Source of the DNA: Spinacia oleracea
Lineage: Eukaryota > Streptophyta > Magnoliopsida > Caryophyllales > Amaranthaceae
Assembly: GCF_020520425.1 (NCBI RefSeq)
Contig: NC_079491.1
Span: 868,001-932,000 of the forward strand
DNA length: 64,000 nucleotides
Reading direction: 5' to 3'
The notes below the pieces were generated by a model that saw only the letters and a list, made by a program, of their open reading frames with translations, was not told the DNA's origin and made no database searches. Position 1 is the first letter of the stretch, and every line of letters begins with the position of its first letter. A program made the position numbers and the translations under genes. Shown in pieces: positions 22,171 to 34,800 of the stretch.

Positions 22171-25100
22171 CTACAAAGGAAGGGGCTGTAGATTAGGCCT
22201 TTGATCCAATCTTCGGTTCTCGGGTTGAGTTTTAACATCCTGAAGTAGCAGAACCTGAAGTGTCCCGGACTTCTTTAACCAGGCGGTGACAGCTGTCCCC
22301 TGTGATATAAATCTACCGAGGTTGGTCTCCGCCAAATGGAAAGGTGCCCCTATGCCATTGAGCATCCCTTCAATGGCTCGTTTCAGTGCCCCGTCACCAA
22401 CTACTTTGCTGTGTTTTCCCCACCCAGTCAGAATACTGGTAAGAAAATTTAAGGGTCTCATTAGTTTAGATAGTGCTTGTTTGACATCGAAATTCATAAT
22501 ATTTACCATTGATATATTGATAAAATAACAATCTAGGTAAATTTTATCTTCAAAAATTCGTTATCAGTCACCATTTTTGAATTTTCTCTAACATAATAAT
22601 TCAGGTGATTCGCAGAAGAAAAAAAAAGCCATACTTTTAGGCTCCGTTTGTTTTGACGGAAAAAACTTTTACGGAAAATGATTTCCCCATTTTCCTTTGT
22701 TTTGTTAAGGGTGGAAAACAATCATCGCAAAGATGGAAAACAACTTTTCTTTTGAGAAGAAGGAATATCACATTTTCCTCTCTAATCCCTTACATTTCCT
22801 TTCATCTCCTCCTATCTATCTCTCTTTTTCACTTCTATGTTCTTTTTCTCTACAATTATTTTTTGTAAGGAAACAAACAATACGAAATTATTTTCCCTTG
22901 AAAATTGTTTCCAAGGAAAATCATTTTCCTTTAAATATATTTGCCGCTGAAACAGACGGAGCCTTAGAGTTTTAGGTGTTTTACGATAAACCAACAATAA
23001 CTATTGGCCAAGTACCCCTATACAGTGCTAAATCCACTCGACACTAAATTTTATACTCCGTAATCTTTAAAGCTATTATAACTAGGGTGTCAAGGTACAT
23101 AGTTGTAATTCCAACTAGGGTTGTGACTTTGTGAGTACTACTGGTGGTAAATTGTTAACTTTTTTTCCCTTTATCTTATTTTTTCTGTGTATATTTATAA
23201 TAATGGGTGTTTTTTTATGACAATTTGTACAAAAGGGTGATGAAGTAAAATACCCAAATTAATAGTTATGGACAAAGAGTAGCATAGAAGAAGGGGAAAA
23301 AGAAATCACTTTTATGTACTGCAGTAAAGTACCTTAAAAGCTTTGGCAGCTCATGTCCTTCCAAAACCACAGAGCGAATGTTTAATAACCAAGCATATAC
23401 CATGGCCCGAGCAGCGCCAGAGGACATCAAATGCAAATCCAAACAAGACGTGGACCAAACATTTTCCCAAACATTCCTGTTCTTTCCTTCCAGCACAACT
23501 AATTGAGCTCCCCGTTTCTGGTAAAACAAAGAGCAACAAAATATCAGATGTTTGGAGATCTTAGTATAGGTTCATATTCTGAAAATGCAGAAAAAGGAAG
23601 GAATCTTGTGTTGATTACAGAATTGCTGATAGTAATATCATACAACACTGAGTATGTTGATATGAAAATCCTTCATGACTCATGAAAAGGACCTCATGTG
23701 AAACACCACAAATAATGCATATTGGAAAATTGTTCATCTCCTCTAATGCTACATGTCATGGACTCTTTATTCCACCTCGAAGTAAATATGGCCGTGGGTC
23801 GGGTCGGGCGGGCTTCGGGCCGGGTCCAAGTAAGGACCACTCTGCATCGTCCCGGGCCGGGTTGAAAAGTCCAAAACAGGGCCCAGGCCCACGGGCAGAG
23901 ACGACAATTTACCAATATGCATTACTTGTGGTGTTTGGATAGCAATGGTGGAGAAAATAAGAAGGGGAAGGAGAAATGAGCTTGTGTTGATTGCAGAATT
24001 GCTGAAGTAATATCGTACAAGGCCAAGGGTGTAAATTGGGAGGAAATTAACCACATGCATAGTGAAATTAACTCAAATTGTAGAAGGAATCTTGTGTTGA
24101 TTGATACATAGTGAGTAGAACTTACTTGACCAAAGTGCCACAACACATCAGTTAGAGCATTATAGAAGGCAGATGCAGTTGAAGTATCCAACTGCTTAAC
24201 TTCATCAAACAAAGAGAGTGCTTGAATCCAGATCGTATCCCTGGATCCTGTCAGTAGTCCATGAGCAACACCATAGACGCGATCATCAAACAGATGGAGT
24301 TCTTCCAATAACATAGAAGCATCTTCCAGTGAGTTACAACGGCTGCAGGTTGCAATTATCAAACTTGATTACCCTTATGTCCATAAATTAAAATTCAGTG
24401 ACTAGTAAGAAAGGATGTAGCTCAAATTTATTTTATTTTTATAAATGAACAAAGAACGCCAAGAATATCCTTCGTGACGAGTAACAAAGGAAACAGCCTC
24501 ATCTAGATCAAAACCTTTAAACTCTCTTCATCTGGGATAAATAACTTAATAACATCATTCTAAAGTGTGATTTTCAAGGAAGATGTCAAGGGAAACTCAG
24601 AAGAATGACATATATAGACTAGACTATATACTACAGGAATCAGGAAAAATGATAGTTGATGATCTAATGGAAGAGAGTTTAACTAATGATGGCACTTCTG
24701 GTGATCAAACCTTCGTACAAATATCAGGATCATGGCAGTAATTTTCAAGTCAACATGAAGTTTACAGAGAGTTGTGGGTTTTCTTGGCACAAACCAAGCA
24801 AAACACATCAGTAGTTCAGTACCACTGTGGTTGAGGTATGGATTGTAGAGAAAATGAGAACAGAAGAATTTTCTTTAAGCCAGATTGATGCAATACCTAT
24901 TCTGACCCTTCTCAAGCAAAGTAGAGATACTACATAATGTTTTCTTGTCAGTTAAACATTTGATAAGCAACTCACCCTTCAGTCATTCACCTCAAAGTTT
25001 CATGCTTGCTATGTTACATGGACTCTTCATTTTACCTCAAGTACCCGTGTCGGATCCTCCAAACTCGGACATGGGTATGGACACCGGATACTTCATTTTG

Positions 25101-27150
25101 GACCAAAATCTTGTTTTTTTTTCACAAAATAGCCGAGTCGGACACTTGGACATTTACCCGGGTCCAACATGGGTACCCGAATCCGAGTAACATAGCATGC
25201 TTGTACTTCAAAAGATAAAGATAAATTTCAGTGAAAGAGAGGAAGCTACCTGCAAGCATTTAAAATAGCCGAAAAGGTCACCACATTCGGCTTTATCTCA
25301 AGTTTGTGCATCTTCTGGAAGAGTCCTAAGATGCACAGGAGCTCCTGTCTGCTCTCATTAAATTCTCTGAAATTATGAGACTTTTCAATTGCTAGCTGCC
25401 CAAAGATCTTCATCACTCTATTATGCTCACTACCTTCATGATTTCGTGCAGCAGAATTATATGTTGACACCATTGAAGTTTTACCACCATTGATAGCATC
25501 AACCAGGTAGTCCATTCCGGCGGATCGACCAAAGGCATCGATTATAGTATTGTATGTGACTACATTTGGTCTGATTCCCTCCTTTGTCATCTCATCAAGC
25601 AAAAGCACAGCTGATTTCACTAGCCCATTTTTGCACAAAGCATCAATAAGGCCACTGTAAAGAACAACATCAGCCTTCAAACCGGCTTTCTTAAACTCTC
25701 TAAAAACCTCCATTGCCTCCCTATATAGACCCCCTTTAGAATACACGTCAATCAGCGTAGAGTAAGTCAGAACATTAGGAAAAACGCGTACATTTTTCAT
25801 CTGCTCAAACACTTGTCTAACTTCATCATACTTGCCTTGTTTACCAAATCCACCTAACAATGCATTGTAAGTCACCACATCCTTTCTAATGCCACAACTC
25901 TCCATCTCCTTGCAAACATTGAGAGCATCCTTGAACCTACCCAACTTTAAAAAGATAGACAAAGAGGCATTGTAACAAACCCTATCAAGAGCAATTCCCG
26001 CACACTTCATCTCCTCAAACATAGCTAATGCATCCTCTAACCTACCGGCCTTAGCAAACCCGTCAATCACGGTACTATAAGTAACTACATTAGGCATTAC
26101 ATTCTTGGCCGTCATCTCGGACATAATATCAAAAGCCAAATCCATCTTCCCTACCTTACAAATAACATCCAACAAGGTATTATAAGTAAAGACATCTTGA
26201 TCAATCCCCCTCATTCCCATCTCAGTAACCAACCTCATAGCCTCTTTCCACAACCCACCTTTGCAAACAGCAAGCATAGAATTGAAAGTAATTCGATCCG
26301 GGTCAACACCATTACTCAACATATCATCATAAATATCATTAACAACCTCAAATTTAACCCCAGCTTTAGCACAAGCATCAATAACAGCATTATAAGACAC
26401 CAAATTAGGCCTCAACCCTTGAGTTTTCATCATCTGAAAAACCCCAATTGCCTCTTGGCACAATCCACTCCTACCATAAGCACTAATCAAAGCAGAATAA
26501 GTATAAACTGTATTACCAAAACCCCCATTAACAGCATTATCAAACACAAACCTAGCAGAATCAACATTCCCTAATCTACCCATAACACTAATCATAGTAC
26601 TAGCCAACTTACCTCTCTCACTCATCTTGCTCTCCCTCTGAACAGCAAAGTCATAGCAAACAACAGCTTTGGAAGACTCACCTCGATTACCGAGCTCACG
26701 AAGGAGAAAACAAAAATCCTCAGACCCAGAAAGCCTGGCTTGAAACCCCATCAACAAAACCTGAAATTGATCATCATCCACAGTGGCGGCGGAAGATTGA
26801 GTAAGGAAATCCTCAGCAACAGGAGAATGGCGGGTAGAAAGAGACGACCTTTGGCGATTAAAGTGGAGTTTGGAAACAAAACGGGTGGATTTCTTGCCGG
26901 AAAAATCAGGGGAAAGATGGGTTTTGTTCGGGGTAGGAAGAGGAGAGAGAAAATTGGGAGCTTTGTTAGCTTTAGAGAGAGAATTGGCGGGATTTCTTGG
27001 AGAAGCACAGACTTTCTGGGAAGTGAAGCGTCGTTGAAGATGAGGTTGCTGTTGTTGTTGAAGGGTTTTGTGAGAAGATGAAGAACTAGCTATTTGATGG
27101 GGTTTTGAGGGTGCTGTGATTGAGCAATGAGGCGGAGTAGAAGACGCCAT
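22171..27150 (-). CDS. GUN1: GUN1-like chloroplast PPR-SMR protein
   Basis: Pentatricopeptide-repeat protein with a C-terminal SMR domain. In Arabidopsis GUN1 acts in plastid-to-nucleus retrograde signalling and plastid proteostasis. Exons on the minus strand: 25250-27150, 24126-24342, 23333-23517, 22171-22435. All junctions are GT-AG and the phase closes to 855 aa. Seen: Ser/Pro/Gln-rich N-terminus suited to a chloroplast transit peptide; about eleven 35-aa PPR units at residues ~170-630 (for example [34 protein letters not shown]); then [23 protein letters not shown] from about residue 732 ([14 protein letters not shown]) with [20 protein letters not shown]. Slightly shorter than the Arabidopsis protein. 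Every intron carries a repeat, with no effect on the CDS. Confidence 0.93.
22640..22963. mobile_element. Tourist-like (PIF/Harbinger) MITE in GUN1 intron 3
   Basis: 324 bp, with TTA on both sides and inverted ends GGCTCCGTTTG... and ...AGACGGAGCC. The subterminal repeats extend further (GGAAAA, TTTTCC). Same family as 29,012-29,349. A 3-bp TWA duplication is the PIF/Harbinger signature. Confidence 0.75.
23605..24021. repeat. Inverted arms within direct repeats, GUN1 intron 2
   Basis: Arms of about 40 bp, 23701-23740 (AAACACCACAAATAATGCAT...) and 23898-23936, are inverted copies. They enclose the start of a hAT-like copy (ACATGTCATGGACTCTTTAT) and a GGGTCGGGCGGG patch. Outside them, CTTGTGTTGATTACAGAATT (23,605) and CTTGTGTTGATTGCAGAATT (23,981) are direct copies, with a third short copy at 24,091. 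Confidence 0.65.
25009..25195 (+). mobile_element. 187-bp hAT-like MITE in GUN1 intron 1
   Basis: Ends CTATGTTAC and GTAACATAG are perfect inverted repeats, flanked by an 8-bp target duplication CATGCTTG (25001-25008, 25196-25203). The interior has TTACCTCAAGTACCCGTGTC and TCGGACACTTGGACAT words. A 188-bp relative lies in reverse orientation at 55,356. Confidence 0.85.
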
Positions 27151-28841
27151 TTTTAATTTTTAGTGTTTATTGAGTTTTAGGAGAGAGAAAGTTGGAGAAG
27201 AAGAAGATAAGAAAAACAGAGAGAGTGAAAATGAGGTGAAGAAAGAGTCAACAGAGTAGGAGCAGCTGAGCTGAGTTGGGCTCGAGTTCTACCAAGTAGG
27301 TTAGGTTCAGGCATTGAAAGTGAAGGGGCTTTTTTGTTTGTTTTATTTTTATAATATTGTTTTATTTTTTGTTTGGTGTGGAAAATTTGCATTTTTTGCC
27401 CCATAAAGGATTTGACATTCGATTGTCAAAATAAATTTTAATATTCCGTACTATGAATGAATAAAAAATGTTAGAGGTATATATCTTGTAGTTTTTTTTG
27501 CCACCTCAACTTTTCAAATTATACATATTTTAAACTATACGTCTTTAAATTGGTAAGCTATAACTCATTTTTATTTATGTGGGTTTCACATGTTTAAAAT
27601 ATGTGCAAAAAAACACTACAAAACAATCTGAAAATATAGGATGGACCATATGAAGTCCACCTAGTGCAACAAATAGCACCATAAATAACCACGTGGCTTT
27701 GTGGAGCTACAACATTGCAGTGATTTTAGCTTGTTGCTCCAAATTTTCTAATATTGCAAGCAGATCCTTTGAAACAATCGTTGTTGCTCTTAAGGTGTGT
27801 TGATCACACCTTGAACGCAAACATAATTAGGCATGATATGGTCTGATTCTTTCTAGTCTAGTATGTTCGGATTTGTTCTAGTTTGGTATGAATGTTTTAC
27901 AGAGTATGTGAGTGTTTTTTGCTATATCAAGTATGGTCTGATTTTTTTAGGCCGGTCTTAATTTTCCTTATCTTGTACTACCTCCGTTCTCGAATTAAAC
28001 TTGTTTCTAGATACAATATGATCGATTCAACTTTTACCTAGTGAAATCCAAACTACAAAGCTAGGATTCTTGGGCCTCTTTGGCATTACATAGGTTTGAA
28101 AATTAGAACTCCCAAGTGGAAGCCAAATTGCCTAACCTGCCAAGAAATCTGTATATGTTTTCTTCATGCATCCAAGTTTAAGTTTTAGTTTTAGTTAAAG
28201 AAAACAAAGGATTCATTCCAACAATGTGTTATTTATTCATTATTTTAAAACATGGGATCCAAAACTCTTCCCACACAAACCCTGACACAATATTGTCAAA
28301 CAAAACTGCCTGTTAAAAACCAGAACAATTGCAACATTGGATTTATGTTCTTTTATTCGCGCTGTTTTCATCTCAAGCAAGATAAGTCGATAAGAATAGA
28401 GAAGAAAGGAAGCAAATATTGCACCATGAAACAAGCAATAGATTGAATCGACCATCAAATACACTATGGCTAGTTGGCTACGGCCTAGGCGTGGTGTTAT
28501 CTAACTTCTACGGTCCCACGTCGGCAAAATTGCTGACAGTAACAGGTTATGTTACAAAAAAATGTTTACAGAATCTAACAGAAAGTAACTGTATCCAAAG
28601 AAAATTCATGGCTTTGGCAATTTGGCAGGTCCCAGCTTTAAAATTTTGCCCCTTGTGGTCTTCAGCTAACTGCTGTAACCGAGTACCTGAGTGCTTCTGT
28701 GATGAGCTCATTCTTTTCAGAAGAACTTGTCTGCAAATCCCGCCTTCTCAATCAAATGCAATCCTCAACAAATCAGGATATCATTCTTGTAAACTGTATA
28801 CAGTTAGTCACTTTTACAAGGACGAGGAGAAAAGGGACTTT
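27151..28841. other. Intergenic region between GUN1 and the NOMO-like gene
   Basis: 27,151-27,400 is the GUN1 leader and promoter side; the part near 28,841 is the 3' UTR of the NOMO-like gene. A single Stowaway-type end (CTACCTCCGTTCTCG) lies near 27,979. No other gene seen. Confidence 0.5.
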
Positions 28842-31800
28842 TCAGAATGTCTTCTTTCGCACAACTGGCTTCCTTGTTTCTTTCTTTGAGAACGAATTGG
28901 ATCCCGGCATGGTCATTCCTGATACTAAATCCTTTAATCTGTACAATAGCAGGGGGAAAGGGGTTACTGAAGATGGGATCTCTGCAAAATGTATTAGCTT
29001 AGCTAATCTAAGGCTCCGTTTGGTAGGGTGTAAAAAGTTCTCATGAAAAACGATTTTCCTTTTTTAATCATTTTACGTTGTTTTGTTTGGCAAGGGATGA
29101 AAAACAATTTTCTATAACTCCCTCAAAGGTAGAAAAACATTTTCCATTTCCATCTTTCCACCTTACCTCCATCTTTCTTCTTCCCATCAATCTTCACCCA
29201 TTTTCTACCATTTTCCTTTTTTCTATTAATTTTCTTGCAAGGAACCAAACAAATGAAAGCTAGTTTGGAATTGTGTTTTTCCTTGAAAAAAGTTTTGCAT
29301 GGAAAAACATTTTTCACAGAAAACGTTTTACGCCAACCCAAACAGAGCCTAAAGGAGTGAAGGGAGAAGGATATTGGACTACCTTGGCATACACATGACA
29401 AGAAGTACAACTGAAACTCCAACAACCAGAGGGAAAACTGGGGCTGCTGTTAATTCCTGTGCAAAAAAAAGGAGTGATTTGTAAAACAAACATTAGTTCC
29501 ATAGAAATGAATCACAACCAAGTTATCTCAAGAGTTTATCTAATTACATATTTACATGCTAGAACCAACCTGTGTTCTGATATCCTCTTGTATTCTGTAT
29601 CGGAGAGGGCCAACATGAATTTGTCTATGTTTCTCTAAATCGACTTCAATAACATCTGATATAAATTTGTGGGTGCTTAATGGAAGACCAGATCGAAGCT
29701 GCAACAGGTGCTTACCCTTGGGTAAGTCTTTAACCTGGAAGAAGCGTGATAGAGGAAGGGGGAAGGAGGACTTGACTTTTGATGGCTCACTTGCTGACTT
29801 GACCTCCACCCAAAGATGTGAATCTAATTCTGAGTTTCTTTCACCCTCAACATGGCAACTCAAAATACTTAACTCAGGCTCTTCGAAAACAACAAAGTCC
29901 AACCCCTTGATGTCCTCAGAACCAACCTAAGATCAGATTAAATAGATACATCAACGACTTTAAAAATAGATAAATACTAGGAATTCAAGGAAAGCTTATG
30001 AGACATAATAAGTGGCTGTTATAAAAAAATTAATAAAAAAAAAAAAAGAAAAAAAAGACATAAGTGGCCTCATTATGATTCCAAATGGAGATTCACTTGT
30101 GCTATACAACAGGGATCACTGGCAACACACAAAGCCAAAATACTGAAATTTGTAGGTAGGTCGCAAAATAAAGAAAAATAAATAAAGATTTGATAGTATC
30201 ATAAGTTTCAGATCACAGGTTGAACCATAGAAACATGCAGCCTCAACTCAACGGGAACTTCAAATTTGGAAAAAAGAATAGTCAATGATAGAAAGAAAAA
30301 AAAAAGATTTACAACTGCACATGAGGGAGGGAGGGGGATACTTTTTTTTTTCAATATATAGCAAAGTGCTTAGCTTAAGCAATTGGTAATGACATGAGAT
30401 TTACATTTACCTTCACATCTATAGATTCTGGAGATGCACGCTCAATTCCAGCCCCGGACAAGTGATTCTTTTTAGCTACCTTGATGGTATAGGTTGTGTC
30501 TGGGTGAAGTCCTCGCAATCGATAGAATCCAGATGAATCAGTAGTTGTTTCCTCATAATAGCCTTTTGATTCTGCTCGCGCTTCAATTGGAATACCTTCC
30601 TTTGGTTGGCCAGACAACAAAGTGATCACACCCATAGCGCTGCAGGAAGCAAACTTTTAGATCCAAGGAAATGTAGGTACTAAAAGGAGTGAGATAGGAT
30701 TTAATGTATGCAACACCATACAATGAAAGTCATAAATAGCCTGGTAGAGCCCACCCCATCATCTTGCCGGCAGCAGAATTAAATTATTCTCACAGAGGTC
30801 TTAAAAACTTACAATGGATTGTGGACCAGTATCCTAGTTCAGAGTCTTCAAACCATAAATTGAAAACTATCATCTAAAAAAGAAGGCATAAAATATAGAT
30901 CTTGAAGCAATTGTGATGAAAGCCTCTACAAAATCTATCCTTCCAGAAAAAGGATGCCAAATAGGCTAGTAGTATCTAGTTCAGAGTCTTCAGACCACAA
31001 AATGAAAAACTGTCATCCAAAAGTAGGCATGAAAATATCAGTCTTGAAGCAATTGTGATGAAAGCCTCAAAAAACTCTATCCTTTCCCGTCCTTCCAGAA
31101 ATAAGGATGCCAAATAGGCTAGTTTCCTGTTTCCACCCATAAATTCATCATGCAGAATACAAAGAGTTTGTACTTCAGAGTTCAGAAGGTTTCACTGATT
31201 ATCCATTCTTTTGTTTCACAATTATGACTTGTGTAAATTTCCATATTAATGATTAGAACCAACAGGTTATGTAGTGCGAGCTTGTTAGGCACTTACTACA
31301 TTTATTGTTTGCAATCTTAACGTGATTGATACCCGAAATAAATATTTTATATACACTGAAGTATGCTGAAAAAGATGCACCCCATTTGTCAAAGAGTAAC
31401 ATAACATATGATGTAAATCCACCAAAGATAATGTCAAACCTGTAAGCAACACGAGTGGCTTCAAAAGCAACTTCTTTGGACTCCCCAGATCCAAGTTCAA
31501 TTGGCTGTGCACGAGGAGAAAATGCGTATTCCTGAAAATGGCATATTCTTCAGTAGATTGAAGGAGAAAGTTGGACAAACAAAAGTCTAATAGGGCCCAT
31601 AATTACTGTGACGATCAAAAAGCAATGGAAACTAATCAAGAAGCACACAATTGTCTAGCTAGCAGAAACAAGTATCTAGAGGAAATTATCTGAATCTGAG
31701 AAGAAGTTTAAGTCCTGACCAACGTCAACTAGCATCTTTTAAATATGCCACGATCAAGAATAGAACAAAAATAACAAGAAAACATAACTAAAAAGCAGAT

Positions 31801-34800
31801 CTTGACCCGTAATTCAAGTCTTGTACGGTAACCACTACAGAGACACTACTTTCACGAGATCAATTTATTGCCTTTAATAAAAGATCAAATAGCAGTCTCT
31901 TCGAGGAAGTACCTTTAGCAAAGGACGGAGATAGAAACTGCCAGGGAATAAGTTCTCAAAAGCGAAATGTCCACCAACTCCAGTTATGGAGTTGTTTCTG
32001 TAGCCATCATCCCCACTTAGTGACAATAAAGCTGAAGGAAATGGCTCTTCAGTGACTTCTTTAGAGTATATATGCACAGATATTTGACCAAGCTTCTGAC
32101 AGGAGAAGGAATGAGGTCCAACAGCTTTTAAATGATAGCCAGGCTGCAAGAAATAGGAAGCACACTATGATCCACCAGGTAGGAAAAAGATAATTACCCA
32201 ATAATCTACCAATATATACAGAATATGTAAAGTTGTAAGTTCACAAGTAATCCACAACGAAAGAAGAGATATGGGAAATTGACATTGCCGCTGCACATGC
32301 ATCAGCATCAAAGAAAGTGGATGATTCAGACAAATTTAACCCAAAACAAGGAGGGTTGTTTCTGTGAAACAGGAGGGTGTCATACAAATATACTATATCA
32401 AAAGACACTTACAGAATCATTAAACACCGAATTAACTTGAGTACACTGGTTTAGCTACAATAATAAAAGACCAGACAAAATGACAGGGAGATAACTAACC
32501 TTTGAACCTTCAAGGGTGTAACTTATATCATCATATAAAGGGCCCCCAACAAAGACACCATCAGGTCCAGTTGAAGTTTCAAGAGCCAATTCATCTTTCT
32601 TAAGGGGAGCATTTTGGCTGTCTCCAGCAGCTATAATCCTGATATTAACACCAGAAATAGAAGGAGAAACAGATCCTTCAATATAAAGACCCAAGCGACC
32701 ATTAAACAAAGGAACCGAGCCTTGGCAACCATCATTTGTAACTGAGATCTGAAGAGAATAGATGGTTAGAAAGCCATGATGGATAAAACTTCATAACAAA
32801 GTACACCGGCTTACCTGATGTTGTCTAGGGTAGAACAAAATTTTCTTTAATCCATTTGTGCTCGTAGCTGTGCTTGAAGTCAAGGTTCTGCAGAAGGAAA
32901 CATAAACCAATTATAAACAAAATGGTCAAGAAGGAACAAAATATAGAAACAGAGGATGAATATAGGCAAATGATGACTGATCCAATGCCTTTCACATCAC
33001 TAACAGAATCATAAAAAAGGTTAAATATTAAAACATGTTACAGTTCCATAAAGGTTAAATCTAGATTACAACTCCCTCCGCCCCCTATTAAGCTTTCCAT
33101 TTCGCACAATTTGTCCCCCATTAAGCTTCGTATTTCTCATTTTGGGTGAATCCACAAATAAAATATTGTTTTCTATCCTCTTAAGTCTTACCTCCACAAT
33201 TTGGGCCCCCACTTTCTCTCAAATCCCCTAAAAGAACATTGAACTTTACCCACTATCACCTGTCCACCTTTTTTTTATCAACCTTTCATCAGCAAAACCC
33301 CACTGAAATTCTCTCCTACAAACTAGTGCCTTGGAGCTATGTTCCTCATACTCTTCATTTCACCTCAAGCACTTGTGTCGGACCATCGATACTTACATGG
33401 GTTGGACACTTGGACAATTCATTTTGGGTAAAATATTTTAAAAAATAAGTGGTCAGACACTTGGAAACTTCACTTTGGGGCAAAATATCTTAAAAATTTA
33501 GAGTTCGGACACTTGGACATGGACCCTAGTCAGACACGATTACACATCCCCAGAGATATTGTCCACCTTTCTGTTTAAAGGCAGGATTACCCTGAGGGAT
33601 TGTTGTTTGTTAAATCCACCGTTGCACAAGAATACTCTCAAGTTTAACTTCTACTCATATTCAATTGAAGCATGATTCAAGAGTATGACAAGAGTTACTG
33701 AGCTAGATTCAACACATTAGAGCACAAAGCAACACCTCCAGTCTCCCACTGTCTCACATAACGACTCGATGGTTGTTGGGAGAAGGCACACCATCAAAAT
33801 TGAGGCATATGATGTCTGAGATACTCGTATTCAGACAGCAACTAAAATATAAGCTAACACAGAAACGGCAAGTCTTGCTGGTATTACTATATTTTATGCA
33901 GAAAGAAAAACTTAATAGACCAGAACAGCATCAAGAATCAAAACAGTCTCTCTAACAAATTCTTTATTACATGCACTTCACAAGTGTAACCTATTCAACT
34001 AATTATCCACCTTCTGCCAGAATAAACATCTTTCACAAAGAACTTAGAAATTCTACCTTAATGGCTCGTCTAAGGAGCAGATAAATCAAGACATTTAATT
34101 TTATAAAGAAGCATATAATAAGCTCATACATTAATACATGAACAGACACAAGAATAAAAAAGACTGAGCAACACAAATCATAAACTATAAGAAGACATTA
34201 TTTACGATAAACAATTGCATATTTGTATGTGAAATCTACATATACGTCAAAAGGGAGAGATACCTTGAGTCACTTGGAATAATAGCAATTGTCTGCCCAG
34301 GATTAACCCACATAGAATACTCATACACAGCAACATTAGTTTCATCATTTTGATCAGGCAGAAGTTTGGCAATCGTCCCATCAGCGTGATTATTTCCATT
34401 GTCAAGGACATCAATAACAATGCTCTCTGGAAGATCAAAAGATGTGACTGAGGTGCGATCGACATTGATTTGTCCTTTCACGAGATACTTCTCTCCTTTC
34501 AAGTACACAGGCTACAAACAAAATAGTAAAATAAAATATGAGCAAAAACAGAATTTCCGCAGAAAATGTTAGAAAGTCACTTTAATATAACAGTTAAATA
34601 AGCATCACACCATCAAATTTGCCGTATCAATGTTGATTGAAGAGCTCCCAAAGAAAATGCAAGAGTTGACAAACTCCAGTTTATTTAACCCTGGAGACTC
34701 CACACATAAGCGCTGCGAGCCTTTCTGTAGTAGAAAATCAAGACCAGTCAGTTTAGGTAACAGCTAGTCGTGAAACATTCAATGCAGGCATAAGAACTCC

